Shown here: positions 52,699 to 62,075 of the stretch, in pieces
How positions within the stretch are numbered: position 1 is the first letter of the stretch
How the letters are laid out: each line of letters starts with the position of its first letter
Assembly: GCA_904420045.1 (NCBI GenBank)
Contig: CAJFTY010000019.1
Location: 1 to 64,000 of the forward strand
Length of the DNA: 64,000 nucleotides
Source: Candidatus Metaruminococcus caecorum
GTDB lineage: Bacteria; Bacillota; Clostridia; Oscillospirales; Ruminococcaceae
Direction: 5' to 3'
The notes under the pieces: model-generated
What the model saw: only the letters and a program-made list of their open reading frames with translations
Told to the model about the DNA's origin: nothing
Databases searched by the model: none
Position numbers and translations under genes: made by a program

Positions 52699-53616
52699 TT
52701 ACTCCACAATATCCGTTTCCGGCCCTTTGGAGACCACTGACTTAGACTGCCTTGCATAGCGGGAGGAGCGCTGCACCAGATAGCTGAGCAGAATTGCAGT
52801 GGAAAAAATCCCCATTCCAAAAATACCAAAATCCGGGGTGGCCACATATTGCCTGACTACTTCGTCCCCGGCCACGAGGATCAAAAAGCGGGGCAGTGCG
52901 GACAACAGGCTGAACGCCGCGGTCATCGTTCCCGACATTAGCAGCACGGTTTCGGTCATTGTTCCCAGATACCCCATAGAAACCCGGGCAAACGTGTAGA
53001 GGAAAATCGTGGTAAAGCTCAGGGCTAAAATATCAAACAGGTTTTCCGAAATATTCGCAATAGTGGTGTGCGCCATAAACGACGACATCAGGGTAAGGGC
53101 CGCCCAAAAGGTGGGCATCAGCATCAAAAACCCAAACTTGCTTTTTTCTGTCTGTCCCTCGATCAGCTTTAAACCGTAGGCGTTGAGCGCCACCGCCGCC
53201 AGCACAAGCAGCGCGATCTGCAGCGCTGAAGACAGATCCAACACCCCTCTGCCGACCTGGGGGAACTCATTCACCAGCACAAATCCCATGCGGATCAGCA
53301 GGCAGAGCCCGGCCGCCATCGCGGCAAAGCCCAGCGGCTTGTTCCGGTTGCGAAAGGTTTCGGGATATTCTCCCTGACCGAAAAACAGCAGCAGTGCAAT
53401 CACGATCAGCCCTGCCCAGAGCACAATATTTAAAAGGGCGGATAAAATGTCCGCCGTTTGATCTCCCTGGACATAAAAACCTGTGCTGTAGTCGATAAAA
53501 TACAGCAACTGAATGGTGCGCACCGGGATGGCGACCGCCATCATCAGCACAAATACAATCAGTGAAATCGTTTTGGAAAAAGGAAGCTTTTTGTTTAACA
53601 GCTTGGATATTTTCAT
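52699..53616 (-). CDS. Predicted multi-pass membrane protein of unknown function
   Basis: The 305-aa protein has about eight membrane segments spread over residues 17-290 and a short charged tail (YARQSKSVVSKGPETDIVE). It has a basic N-terminus (MKISKLLNKKLPFSK). I recognise no catalytic motif; similar proteins of this length are common, unannotated, in Ruminococcaceae genomes. It lies between the O-antigen ligase-like gene and citrate synthase but has its own terminator. Confidence 0.75.
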   Translation of the reverse strand: MKISKLLNKKLPFSKTISLIVFVLMMAVAIPVRTIQLLYFIDYSTGFYVQGDQTADILSALLNIVLWAGLIVIALLLFFGQGEYPETFRNRNKPLGFAAMAAGLCLLIRMGFVLVNEFPQVGRGVLDLSSALQIALLVLAAVALNAYGLKLIEGQTEKSKFGFLMLMPTFWAALTLMSSFMAHTTIANISENLFDILALSFTTIFLYTFARVSMGYLGTMTETVLLMSGTMTAAFSLLSALPRFLILVAGDEVVRQYVATPDFGIFGMGIFSTAILLSYLVQRSSRYARQSKSVVSKGPETDIVE

Positions 53617-53717
53617 GTTCCTACTCCCATCCTGCCGGTTAAGTTGAGAAAATAGCTGCCGGCAAAGCCGACGGCCTAAACAAGCGTTGCCATGTGTTTT
53701 TCCATCCTGGGCGAGCT

Positions 53718-55079
53718 TTACCGCTCGTCCAGGGGAACATACCCCTGAGGCTTGGCAATCGCCTTATACGCCGGGCGCATAATCCGCTTGCCGTTGATGA
53801 TTTCTTCCATCCGGTGCGCGCACCAGCCCGCCATGCGGGAGACCGCGAACAGCGGCGTGTACAGATCCTGGGGAATCCCCAGCATTTTGTACACCATGCC
53901 GGAATACAGGTCCACGTTTGCGCACAGTACCTTGCTGTCGCCCTTAATCTGCGCGAACACCTGGGGAGCCAAACGCTCCACCGACTCCAGCAGCCGGAAT
54001 TCCGCTTCGTACTCGGTTCCCAGCGCCAGCTTTTCGGCGTTCGCCTTGAGCAACACCGCCCGGGGGTCGGATTTGGTGTAAACCGCATGGCCGATGCCGT
54101 AGATCAGGCCGCTTTTGTCCCCCGCTTCCCCGCGAAGGAGCTTTGCCAGAAAGTCCGCAACCTCCTGGTCGTCGTCCCAGTGCTCCACCCCGGCCTTGAT
54201 GGCATCCAGCATCTGCATGACCTTGATGTTGGCGCCGCCGTGGCGGGGCCCTTTTAACGAACCGATGGCCGCCGCGTAGGCGGAGTAGGCGTCGGTGCCC
54301 GAGGACGTCAGCACCCGGCAGGAGAAGGTGGAGTTGTTGCCGCCTCCGTGCTCCGCGTGTAGGATCAGACACAGGTCTAAAAGCCGCGCTTCCTCCTGGG
54401 TGTACTGCCGGTCGTTGCGCAGAGTGGATAAAATGCTTTCCGCCACGCTCTCCTCCCGGTTGAGCGGATGGAAAAACATGCTTTCATTGTCGTAGTGACG
54501 GCGCTTGACCTGGTAGGCGTTCACCATCATGGTGGGCATCCGCGCGATCAGCTGAATGGACTTGCGCATCTCGGTCTGAATATCCCGGTTTTCCGCCTCC
54601 GGGTCATAGGAATAAAGCGCCAGAACCCCCCGGGCCATTTTGTTCATCACGTTGGGGGAGGGAGCCTTGATAATCATATCCTCGGTAAAATTGTCGGGGA
54701 GCTCACGGCTCTGGGCCAGGATTTCCGTGAATTTTTGCAGGGTTTTTCGGTCTGGCAGCTTGCCGAACAACAGCAGGTAAACGGTCTCTTCAAAGCCGAA
54801 ACGGCCTTCCCGCACACAGGCGTCCACAATGTCCCGCAGGTCGATGCCCCGGTAGATCAGCTTGCCGTCGATGGGTTCCCGCTCACCCTCGTTGACCACG
54901 TAGCCGTGTACGTTGCAGATGGTGGTCATCCCGGCCAAAACACCGGTGCCGTCCGCATTACGCAGGCCCCGCTTAACCTGATACTTGTCGTACAGATGGC
55001 CGGGGATGGTGTTATATTTTAAAAATTCCCCGCATAATGTGTTAATATCCACCTGTTTGTTCTCCGCCTCAATTGCCAT
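53718..55079 (-). CDS. gltA: Citrate (Si)-synthase
   Basis: Citrate synthase condenses acetyl-CoA and oxaloacetate. The 453-aa protein has the active-site segments LHAEHGGGNNSTF, KGPRHGGANIKV and IYGIGHAVYTKSDPR, and the C-terminal arginine-bearing region. It is a longer, clostridial-type citrate synthase with an extra N-terminal part. ATG at 55079 is preferred over an in-frame TTG ten codons earlier because GGATGGAG lies eight bases upstream. In such an anaerobe it likely feeds glutamate synthesis through a partial TCA cycle. Confidence 0.95.
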   Translation of the reverse strand: MAIEAENKQVDINTLCGEFLKYNTIPGHLYDKYQVKRGLRNADGTGVLAGMTTICNVHGYVVNEGEREPIDGKLIYRGIDLRDIVDACVREGRFGFEETVYLLLFGKLPDRKTLQKFTEILAQSRELPDNFTEDMIIKAPSPNVMNKMARGVLALYSYDPEAENRDIQTEMRKSIQLIARMPTMMVNAYQVKRRHYDNESMFFHPLNREESVAESILSTLRNDRQYTQEEARLLDLCLILHAEHGGGNNSTFSCRVLTSSGTDAYSAYAAAIGSLKGPRHGGANIKVMQMLDAIKAGVEHWDDDQEVADFLAKLLRGEAGDKSGLIYGIGHAVYTKSDPRAVLLKANAEKLALGTEYEAEFRLLESVERLAPQVFAQIKGDSKVLCANVDLYSGMVYKMLGIPQDLYTPLFAVSRMAGWCAHRMEEIINGKRIMRPAYKAIAKPQGYVPLDER

Positions 55080-55126
55080 GCTGTGCACTCCATCCTGATC
55101 CAGTTTCAATTTTGTATATAGGGATT

Positions 55127-55155
55127 ATTTTACTCTATTCCCCTGGTAAAGTCAA
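55127..55155 (-). promoter_or_regulatory. Promoter of gltA
   Basis: TTGACT (55150-55155), 17 nt, TAAAAT (55127-55132) on the minus strand, about 48 nt before the ATG. Confidence 0.8.
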
Positions 55156-55305
55156 GAGAAACGCTGCAATTTGCGGGAACCAAATGAAGCATTTTGTCGA
55201 TTCACTTTCATTTCTATTCGCAAAATCGGATAAAAACGGATGACAAAATCGAAATTTTGCAGAATCGCAAACAGCCGCATGCAAAATGAGAAAGGATTTT
55301 TCGCT

Positions 55306-56397
55306 ATGAAAAAATATGTAGGCATTTTCGTACTGTTTTTGGCATTGATGACCTTTGTCCCCGCCATCGCATTGGTGGGACAAGGCGGCGGGAATCCACC
55401 TCTTTCTGGCTCCTCCAAGACACAGACTCTGCGGCAAAGTTCCTCCAAAACGCCGGGGAGCTCTTCGAAGGGTGCTTCTTCCAAAGGCGTGGCTTCCTCC
55501 AAGCAGGAAGAAACCACACCCGCATCGGTGCTCACCTACAAGCTGCTGGACAAAACGTCGGACAAGGTCATCGACATTTCTGCTGCTGATTACATCAAAG
55601 GCGTGGTGGCCGCGGAGATGCCTGCGGACTTTCATGAAGAAGCCCTGAAGGCCCAGGCGGTAGCCGCCCACACCTATGCCCTGCGCACCATTGATAAGCA
55701 GCTGAAAAATCCCAGCACAGAGCTGAAAGGCGCGTATTTTTCCACCGATCCAGGGGAGTTCCAGGCCTATATGAGCAAAGAGCAGGCTAAGGCGTTTTAC
55801 GGCTCTAAATTCGACGCCTACTGGGAGAAAATCTCCAAGGCGGTGGACAGCGTCATCGACAAAGTGGCGGTGGTAAACGACCAGCCCATCGCGGCGGCAT
55901 TCCACTCGATTTCCGGCGGAAAAACCGAGGGCGCTAAAAATGTCTGGGGCTCCGATGTGTCCTATCTGCAGCCAGTGGACAGTCCCGGCGACAAGCTTTC
56001 CCCCGACTACGAGGCGGACGCAGTCTTTTCTTCAAAAGAGGTGAGTAACAAGCTCACTTCCCAAAACAAAACCCTGACGCTGGACCCGGACAAAACCAAA
56101 TGGTTTACCGGAATCAAAACCACCGACTCCGGCACGGTCAGCCAGATCACCGTTGGGAACTCCACCCTGACCGGCTCCCAGCTCCGCAGCCTGCTGGGGC
56201 TGCGCTCCGCCTGCTTTACCGTGGCTTATAACAAGGAAAAAGACAGCTTTACCTTCCACACAAAAGGCTATGGGCATGGCGTAGGAATGAGCCAGTACGG
56301 CGCGGATTACCTAGCCCGCCAGGGCCAGACCTACGAGCAGATTTTGAAGCACTATTACACCGGGGTGGAGCTTGTCTCTATAAACGACCTGAAATAG
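55306..56397 (+). CDS. SpoIID/LytB domain protein (secreted)
   Basis: The 363-aa protein has a signal peptide or membrane anchor (MKKYVGIFVLFLALMTFVPAIAL), a serine- and lysine-rich linker (about 30-75) and a SpoIID/LytB domain: the characteristic VAAEMPADFHEEALKAQAVAAHTYAL near 98-123, AFHSISGGKTEGAKNVWGS and GYGHGVGMSQYGA near 323-335. SpoIID is a lytic transglycosylase that acts on peptidoglycan from which the peptide stems have been removed. This copy is single, not in a sporulation cluster, so it may have a wall-remodelling role. The start ATG follows AAAGGA. Confidence 0.9.
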   Translation: MKKYVGIFVLFLALMTFVPAIALVGQGGGNPPLSGSSKTQTLRQSSSKTPGSSSKGASSKGVASSKQEETTPASVLTYKLLDKTSDKVIDISAADYIKGVVAAEMPADFHEEALKAQAVAAHTYALRTIDKQLKNPSTELKGAYFSTDPGEFQAYMSKEQAKAFYGSKFDAYWEKISKAVDSVIDKVAVVNDQPIAAAFHSISGGKTEGAKNVWGSDVSYLQPVDSPGDKLSPDYEADAVFSSKEVSNKLTSQNKTLTLDPDKTKWFTGIKTTDSGTVSQITVGNSTLTGSQLRSLLGLRSACFTVAYNKEKDSFTFHTKGYGHGVGMSQYGADYLARQGQTYEQILKHYYTGVELVSINDLK

Positions 56398-56404
56398 CGG
56401 TACG

Positions 56405-57214
56405 CTATCCCAGTTGATTCCGATACTGAAGGGGCGTTGCCCCATACCGTTTTTTAAACTGCTTGTCAAAGGCGGACAGCTCCTTAAACCCGCAGGAGAG
56501 TGCCACCTCGGTCACCGTCAGGGCGGAGTTTTTTAAAAGCCCCGCCGCCGCCCCCAGGCGGAACTGGGTCAAATACTCCTGAGGGGACTGCCCCATGTGG
56601 CGCTTGAACACCCGGAACAGATAGGTGCGGTCTACCCCCACATGGCGAGCGATATCCGACACCCCGATGTCGTAGCTGAAGTTGTTGCGAATAAATGCAA
56701 GCGCCGTATCGGTATAAGCTTTCCCCGACTCCTCCCGGGCGGAAGGCTTTTCCACCATGCGGGACAAGCAGCGATATAGCTGCCCCAACAGGGTGTATCC
56801 ATTGCTGTCCGGCCGGCTGTTTAGCTCCACCAAATGAAGCATTTCCTCTCTTAACAGGCCGGCCTTGTCGGTGTAAATCAGGTTTTGCTCCCACAAGCCG
56901 CATTCCCGCAGAATGCGGGAGGCTCCCGCCCCGCTGAATCCGATCCAGCAGTACTCCCAAGGGTCTTTTTCGTCCGCAGCGTACACGGTGGACTCCCCCG
57001 GGAGGATCAAAAAGCCCTTCCCCTCTTCCACCGGATAGCGCGCCCCCCCACGTTCGTAAACACCCCGACCTTTGAGCACAAAGTGGAACAGATAATGGCT
57101 GCGTACCGCCGGACCGAAGGCGTGCCCCGGCGCGCATTTTTCCCACCCGCAATAGTAAAAGGACAGCGCCTCTCCGGTGTGGACGTTCCAAATATACTCT
57201 TTCATGGTCTCCAT
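56405..57214 (-). CDS. AraC-family transcriptional regulator
   Basis: The 269-aa protein has a cupin-like sensing domain at 20-120 (SHYLFHFVLKGRGVYE, GKGFLILPGESTVY) and two C-terminal helix-turn-helix units (about 175-265: DIARHVGVDRTYLFRVFKRHMGQSPQEYL, ALSCGFKELSAFDKQFKKRYGATPLQYR). The start at 57214 follows GGAGG. The divergent alpha-galactosidase at 58237 is the nearest sugar gene, so it may be a target, but a methyltransferase gene lies between. Confidence 0.9.
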   Translation of the reverse strand: METMKEYIWNVHTGEALSFYYCGWEKCAPGHAFGPAVRSHYLFHFVLKGRGVYERGGARYPVEEGKGFLILPGESTVYAADEKDPWEYCWIGFSGAGASRILRECGLWEQNLIYTDKAGLLREEMLHLVELNSRPDSNGYTLLGQLYRCLSRMVEKPSAREESGKAYTDTALAFIRNNFSYDIGVSDIARHVGVDRTYLFRVFKRHMGQSPQEYLTQFRLGAAAGLLKNSALTVTEVALSCGFKELSAFDKQFKKRYGATPLQYRNQLG

Positions 57215-57230
57215 TGACGCGTCCTCCGTT

Positions 57231-58019
57231 TTACTTCTTTTTAAGTACTGCCACCGCAGCATAGTGCAACACGTCAAACTTCGCGGGAGCAATTTTGTCC
57301 AGCAGTTTTTTATGTTCTGCCTCAAACTGCCGGATTTCCTCTTCGGACAGGGATGCGCCTACACCCCGGCAAGTTTTGACCCTTCCCCGCCAGCTTTCCC
57401 TGGTAAATGGGACGTGAAGGTCATAGACCTCCTGGTGCTCCAATATGAAGAAATTCAAATAAACCGGAGGAATCGAAATCGCGCGCCTGGTTTCTTTGCA
57501 CCCTGACCAAAGTGGATTATATTTTAAAATCAGTTCCTCGCTTTTGCCTGCGATAGTGTCCTCAAAAGGCAGCCAAGCCATATACAGAACCGCAAACCGG
57601 CCGCCCGGTTTCAGAATTTTGTGCACCCGGGGAGCTAAGGTTTCATGATCAAAATAAGAAAAACACTGGCAAGCGGTCACAGTATCAAACGATTCGGCCG
57701 AAAATTCCATTTTTTCTGCGGACACACTCTGAAAGCCAATATCCATCTGCATGTTTTTTGAAAGGAGTTGAGCCTGCTCAATTTGGTTTTCGGAGCTGTC
57801 GATTCCAGTAAAATGTCCGCCATAACGGTATAAGTTTCGGGGGAGCACGCCGGTTCCTGTTCCGATATCCAATATATTTTTCCCAGGCCCGCACAAACCG
57901 AGGGCGAGAATTTTCTTATAGAACTCCTCCGGATAAATATCCCGGTAGGCCGCGTAATCCGCCGACGTCCGACCCCAGTCGAATATTTTTCCGTGGTCAA
58001 TCTCCTGTCCCGTTGCCAT
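57231..58019 (-). CDS. Class I SAM-dependent methyltransferase
   Basis: A 262-aa methyltransferase with motif I ILDIGTGTGVLPRNL (about 50-64), motif II FTGIDSSENQIEQA and the motif III region FDTVTACQCFSYF. The protein starts at an ATG after AAAGGAG. The substrate is unknown. It may be co-transcribed with the AraC gene, whose start lies 17 nt after its stop. Confidence 0.85.
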   Translation of the reverse strand: MATGQEIDHGKIFDWGRTSADYAAYRDIYPEEFYKKILALGLCGPGKNILDIGTGTGVLPRNLYRYGGHFTGIDSSENQIEQAQLLSKNMQMDIGFQSVSAEKMEFSAESFDTVTACQCFSYFDHETLAPRVHKILKPGGRFAVLYMAWLPFEDTIAGKSEELILKYNPLWSGCKETRRAISIPPVYLNFFILEHQEVYDLHVPFTRESWRGRVKTCRGVGASLSEEEIRQFEAEHKKLLDKIAPAKFDVLHYAAVAVLKKK

Positions 58020-58050
58020 ATAACCGCTCCTTTTCCAAGTATCCTAGTAT

Positions 58051-58080
58051 ATTATAGCATTTTTTCATCTGGATTTCTAA
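58051..58080 (-). promoter_or_regulatory. Promoter of the methyltransferase gene
   Basis: TTAGAA (58075-58080), 18 nt, TATAAT (58051-58056) on the minus strand, about 32 nt before the ATG. Confidence 0.6.
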
Positions 58081-58165
58081 CAAAAATTCTTTGCACATCA
58101 CGTCCTGCGAAGAGTCACATCTATTCATTCTGCAACATAAGGACAATTTTTGGAAACAATCGTCG

Positions 58166-58194
58166 TAGAAACTCCTCCGCACAAAGGCTATAAT
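58166..58194 (+). promoter_or_regulatory. Promoter of the alpha-galactosidase gene
   Basis: TAGAAA (58166-58171), 17 nt, TATAAT (58189-58194), about 43 nt before the ATG. The -35 is weak, as expected where an activator is needed. Confidence 0.6.
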
Positions 58195-58236
58195 GAAAGC
58201 GAATCCAAAGGAGTCCTGTGAAAGGAGCGACCAACT

Positions 58237-59559
58237 ATGCCGAAAATCACCTTTATGGGCGCGGGAAGCACTGTATTTGCCCGAAATGTCCTGGGAGACT
58301 GCATGTGCACTCCCTCCCTGCGGGACAGCGAAATCGCCCTGTACGACATCGACCCCAAACGCCTGGAGGAATCCGAAATCATTCTGACCGCCATCAACAA
58401 AAATACAAATGAAGGCCGTGCCACCATCAAAACCTATCTGGGGGTGGAAAACCGCCGGGAGGCCCTTCGAGGCGCGGACTTCGTGGTCAACGCCATCCAG
58501 GTGGGGCTGTACGACCCCTGCACCATCATCGACTTTGAAGTTCCCAAAAAATACGGTCTGCGCCAGACCATCGGCGACACTCTGGGCATCGGCGGCATTA
58601 TGCGGGCGCTGCGCACCATCCCCGTCCTGCAGGGCTTTGCCGAGGACATGAGCGCCGTCTGCCCCAACGCCTGGTTTTTAAACTACACCAACCCCATGGC
58701 CATGCTGTCCGGATACATGCAGCGCTACACGGATATTAAAACCGTAGGCCTGTGCCACAGCGTCCAGTGCTGTTCTGAGCATCTTCTGAAAGCGTTGGGG
58801 ATGGATGACAAGCTGGAGGGCCGCAAAGAAACCATCGCCGGCATCAACCACATGGGCTGGCTGCTGGAGCTTTACGACAAGGACGGCAACGACCTGTATC
58901 CCGAAATCCGCCGGCGGGCCGCCGAGAAAAACGCCAGCGAAAAACACGGCGACATGGTGCGGTACGAGTACATCAAGCGCCTGGGCTATTACTGCACCGA
59001 GTCCAGCGAGCACAACGCCGAATACAATCCCCTATTTATCAAGTCCCGCCTGCCCGAGCTTATCGACCGGTTTAACATCCCCCTGGACGAATATCCCCGC
59101 CGGTGTGTGGAGCAGATCAAGGGCTGGGAAAAAGAGAAAAATGACATCTTGGCCGACGGCAAGGTAACCCACACCCGCACCGGGGAGTACGCTTCCTACA
59201 TCATGGAGGCCATGGTTACCGGACAGCCCTACAAGATCGGCGGAAACGTGTTAAACACCGGTTTGATCGACAATCTGCCCGCCGACGCCTGCGTGGAAGT
59301 TCCCTGTATGGTAGACGATATGGGCGTGCGCCCCTGCCATGTGGGACGGCTTCCCGTGCAGCTGGCGGCTATGAACATGACCAACATCAACCCCCAGCTG
59401 ATGACCATCGAAGCGGCGGTCACCAGAAAGCGGGAAAGCATTTACCAGGCCGCTATGCTGGATCCCCATACCGCGGCGGAGCTTTCCATCGACGAGATCG
59501 TCGCCATGTGCGATGACCTGATCGAGGCCCACGGGGACTATATGAAGGACTACCGGTAA
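58237..59559 (+). CDS. melA: Alpha-galactosidase, glycoside hydrolase family 4
   Basis: GH4 enzymes cut glycosides by an NAD- and metal-dependent redox mechanism. The 440-aa protein has the NAD loop FMGAGST (6-12), the GLCHSVQ metal site with its cysteine and histidine (about 169-175), GINHMGWLLEL (about 200-210) and NYTNPMAM (about 148-155), typical of the MelA group that uses alpha-galactosides. It is single, with a terminator and no transporter beside it. Confidence 0.94.
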   Translation: MPKITFMGAGSTVFARNVLGDCMCTPSLRDSEIALYDIDPKRLEESEIILTAINKNTNEGRATIKTYLGVENRREALRGADFVVNAIQVGLYDPCTIIDFEVPKKYGLRQTIGDTLGIGGIMRALRTIPVLQGFAEDMSAVCPNAWFLNYTNPMAMLSGYMQRYTDIKTVGLCHSVQCCSEHLLKALGMDDKLEGRKETIAGINHMGWLLELYDKDGNDLYPEIRRRAAEKNASEKHGDMVRYEYIKRLGYYCTESSEHNAEYNPLFIKSRLPELIDRFNIPLDEYPRRCVEQIKGWEKEKNDILADGKVTHTRTGEYASYIMEAMVTGQPYKIGGNVLNTGLIDNLPADACVEVPCMVDDMGVRPCHVGRLPVQLAAMNMTNINPQLMTIEAAVTRKRESIYQAAMLDPHTAAELSIDEIVAMCDDLIEAHGDYMKDYR

Positions 59560-59607
59560 CACGTATGGGCGGATTCCTTATCCACCCGTATCAGATGCTT
59601 CTTCTAG

Positions 59608-59655
59608 AAACAGCCATCCCCGGCGAAACCTTGGGTTCGCCGGGGATGGCTGTTT
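59608..59655 (+). terminator. Terminator of the alpha-galactosidase gene
   Basis: A 20-bp perfect stem (59608-59627 and 59636-59655) with an 8-nt loop and a T-rich tail. It also lies after the convergent GGDEF gene. Confidence 0.92.
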
Positions 59656-59689
59656 CATTTATTTTGTCGTTTACAGAAGCTGATGAGAA

Positions 59690-60634
59690 CTAGTCCAATC
59701 CTTCCTTCTGAAAGAAGGTATAGCTCCCCTTGCCTTTGGATGCTTTTGACCGGTACAGCGCCTGATCCGCTTTGTCAAACAGCTCCTCAAAGGTTTCGGC
59801 GTCCTGTGGGTACAGCGCCGAACCAATACAGTTTGTGCAGCCGCTCTCACCTCCGCACTGGATCAGATGCTGAAATCGCTCTTCCAGCCACGCGGTATTG
59901 GTTATATTTTGTATCAGCAGGATAAATTCATCCCCGCCAAACCGGCCGATAACGTCCGTGCGCCTTAAAGAGTCCGTCAAGGCATCGGCGACGGTGCGGA
60001 TTACACGGTCCCCTTCGGCATGCCCATAGGTATCGTTTATTTTTTTCAGGTCGTCGATATCCAGAAGCACAAGAGCGTGCATCTGATCGGGCTGCTCCTT
60101 AAGTGTTTGCCGGATAATGTCAATGGAAGCCTGTTTGTTGTACAGACCGGTAAAACCGTCCGTATGGGTTTTTCGGACAAGTTTGTCTGTTTTTTTCTTG
60201 GCGTCGTTGATGTCGATGATCACCCCGATCATTTTGACCGGGACCTGATCCTCCAGCAGCGGCACCACATGAAGCTCACACCAGATATAGTCAGAGCCGC
60301 CCGCTTTCATCCTCGCCTGATAGGTGGTGGGAGTTCCGCCAAAAATATTCTTGAATGCGCGGTCAATCACCGGGCCATCCTCCGGATGGGAAAAATACTT
60401 TGACACCGCTTTCTGATATTCCCCCGGTTCTAGTTGGCTGTACGGCCGGACATCCTCTAAAATTCTTTCGCCTGAAACACCAAAGATATCCTCCGCATTT
60501 TCAAAAAACGTATAAAGCTGCCTTTTCAAGTCGACTTCAAACACGCAGATTTTTGCCGCCTTTAAAGCGACATATAGGCGTTCTTTATATTGGGTTAGTT
60601 CGAACAATTCGTTGGATAAAGCATCCTGATGCAT
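59690..60634 (-). CDS. PAS-GGDEF diguanylate cyclase
   Basis: The 314-aa protein has a PAS sensor domain (about 25-150, with the PAC-like ending LHVVPLLEDQVPVKMIGVIIDI) followed by a GGDEF domain (about 155-310) with the complete active-site motif RFGGDEF and the DIDDLKKINDTYGH segment. It should make cyclic di-GMP from two GTP. No membrane segment is seen, so it is cytoplasmic. No typical RxxD inhibitory site is obvious before GGDEF. Confidence 0.92.
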   Translation of the reverse strand: MHQDALSNELFELTQYKERLYVALKAAKICVFEVDLKRQLYTFFENAEDIFGVSGERILEDVRPYSQLEPGEYQKAVSKYFSHPEDGPVIDRAFKNIFGGTPTTYQARMKAGGSDYIWCELHVVPLLEDQVPVKMIGVIIDINDAKKKTDKLVRKTHTDGFTGLYNKQASIDIIRQTLKEQPDQMHALVLLDIDDLKKINDTYGHAEGDRVIRTVADALTDSLRRTDVIGRFGGDEFILLIQNITNTAWLEERFQHLIQCGGESGCTNCIGSALYPQDAETFEELFDKADQALYRSKASKGKGSYTFFQKEGLD

Positions 60635-60805
60635 TGATAGGTTTCATCCTTTGACCGAAAATAATATCGTTGTGTAACAATTCCGCCCTAAAGTGGTAGA
60701 ATCAGCCAACTGGGCGAGCGTGGGCAAAGCGAACGGCCGCCACTGCCATCTTGTAAATATCATAATACCATTCCTAGAATTTTCTGACAAGTAAAAAATT
60801 CTTTC

Positions 60806-60845
60806 CAAAAAACAGCCGGCTTTTCCAGCGGAAAAAGCCGGCTGT
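60806..60845 (-). terminator. Terminator of the SpoIIE-type phosphatase gene
   Basis: ACAGCCGGC-T4 pairs with A5-GCCGGCTGT in a long stem (60812-60845), followed on the minus strand by TTTTTT. It is about 55 nt after the stop codon. Confidence 0.93.
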
Positions 60846-60899
60846 ACCGGTAAAGCGTATGCAAGCTCGTGCGGAGCATTTCCCCTTGCGGCACTGTGG

Positions 60900-62072
60900 T
60901 TAAAAATAGTCGAGCTTTACCTTTTTTCCCATGCTCGAAACCAGAGCCGCCAGCTCTTTGATTAGATTGAGCTTGAGCCCCAGACTGATGGGCATTTCTG
61001 GGTTTTGGTGGGCGGGGTTTAATGCCCGCCCCACCAGAAAATGCACCTGGGTGGATTCCTCCAGAATCATTTTGGCCAGACGGGTGGCGCCGTCTTTTTT
61101 GTTGAGGGTAAAGGTGTCCCATTTTTCCTCCGGCGCGTCTTTGAGGGTCTTGATGATTTCCAGCGCCTTGCCCAGGGTGAGCACCCCCTCGGTCACCAGG
61201 TCAATGCCCTCCATCGTGGCAGTGGGAGGGACCGCGGGGTTTTCATAGTCGATGGAAACCTTTAGCTCCTTACCGGTGAGCTTGCTGACGATCTGGGAGG
61301 TGGTTCCCCCGCAGACCACTTTTTTCCCGGGATTTTCCATCAGCTTTTTGACCACGATCTCGTCCGAGGCCGGGTCCACCGGCGGTCCCACCATGATGGT
61401 AACCGGGGTATTCTGCTTCATCTTGACGACGCACACCGTACTGTCATCCCCGCACTTTTGCATGTACAGGGTGTTGACCGCCAACAGGATCTTTCTGGCG
61501 ACCTCCAGCGGGGACATCTGGCCGGTGATGTTCTCCCGGATAAACTTGACGATGTTGTCGTACTGCCAGCCCAAATCCATCAGGCTTCCCACCCCGGCGT
61601 GCACAACCCCGTCTGAGAAGGTGATGAGCATATCCCCTTCGGAAAGCTGAAGCTCCGAAATGAAAATCTGCTTGCCGGACATGGTTTCCTCCCGGCGGTC
61701 AAAGGGGGTGACCACGCCGTCCTTTAGGTAGACGAGCTCCGGGTTATCGAATTCGGCCAGATAGGTCTTTCCGTCGTTGTCCACGTGGATAATGGTAAAG
61801 GTGGAGTACGCCACCCCCCGCTCGGAACAGACCGGCAGGGTGCTGGCGATGGTGTCCACCGCCTCGTCCAGCGTGGCGCCGGAGGACAGCATGGTGGCGA
61901 TGATCTTGCTGGTCAGGGTGGACAAAATGTTCGCCTTGACCCCGCTGCCCAGCCCGTCTGCCAGCACCGCCAGGGCGAAGTCGTCGGTGCGGGTGAACTC
62001 CACCTTGTCCCCGCACAGCTCCTCGCCGTATTTATGTAAGCTTTCGTAGGCGATATCCGCAAATAAATCCAT
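60900..62072 (-). CDS. SpoIIE-family PP2C-like phosphatase with C-terminal extension
   Basis: The 390-aa protein has a PP2C/SpoIIE domain in its first 220 residues, with metal aspartates in LADGLGSG (D39), FSDGVVHAG and CGDDSTV. The last 160 residues form a separate conserved region (GPPVDPASDEIVVKKLMENPGKKVVCGGTTS) found in phosphatases beside HsfB proteins. Serine/threonine phosphatases of this type usually reverse an anti-sigma or anti-anti-sigma phosphorylation. It lies 3 nt after the HsfB-like gene. Confidence 0.88.
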   Translation of the reverse strand: MDLFADIAYESLHKYGEELCGDKVEFTRTDDFALAVLADGLGSGVKANILSTLTSKIIATMLSSGATLDEAVDTIASTLPVCSERGVAYSTFTIIHVDNDGKTYLAEFDNPELVYLKDGVVTPFDRREETMSGKQIFISELQLSEGDMLITFSDGVVHAGVGSLMDLGWQYDNIVKFIRENITGQMSPLEVARKILLAVNTLYMQKCGDDSTVCVVKMKQNTPVTIMVGPPVDPASDEIVVKKLMENPGKKVVCGGTTSQIVSKLTGKELKVSIDYENPAVPPTATMEGIDLVTEGVLTLGKALEIIKTLKDAPEEKWDTFTLNKKDGATRLAKMILEESTQVHFLVGRALNPAHQNPEMPISLGLKLNLIKELAALVSSMGKKVKLDYF

Positions 62073-62075
62073 TCG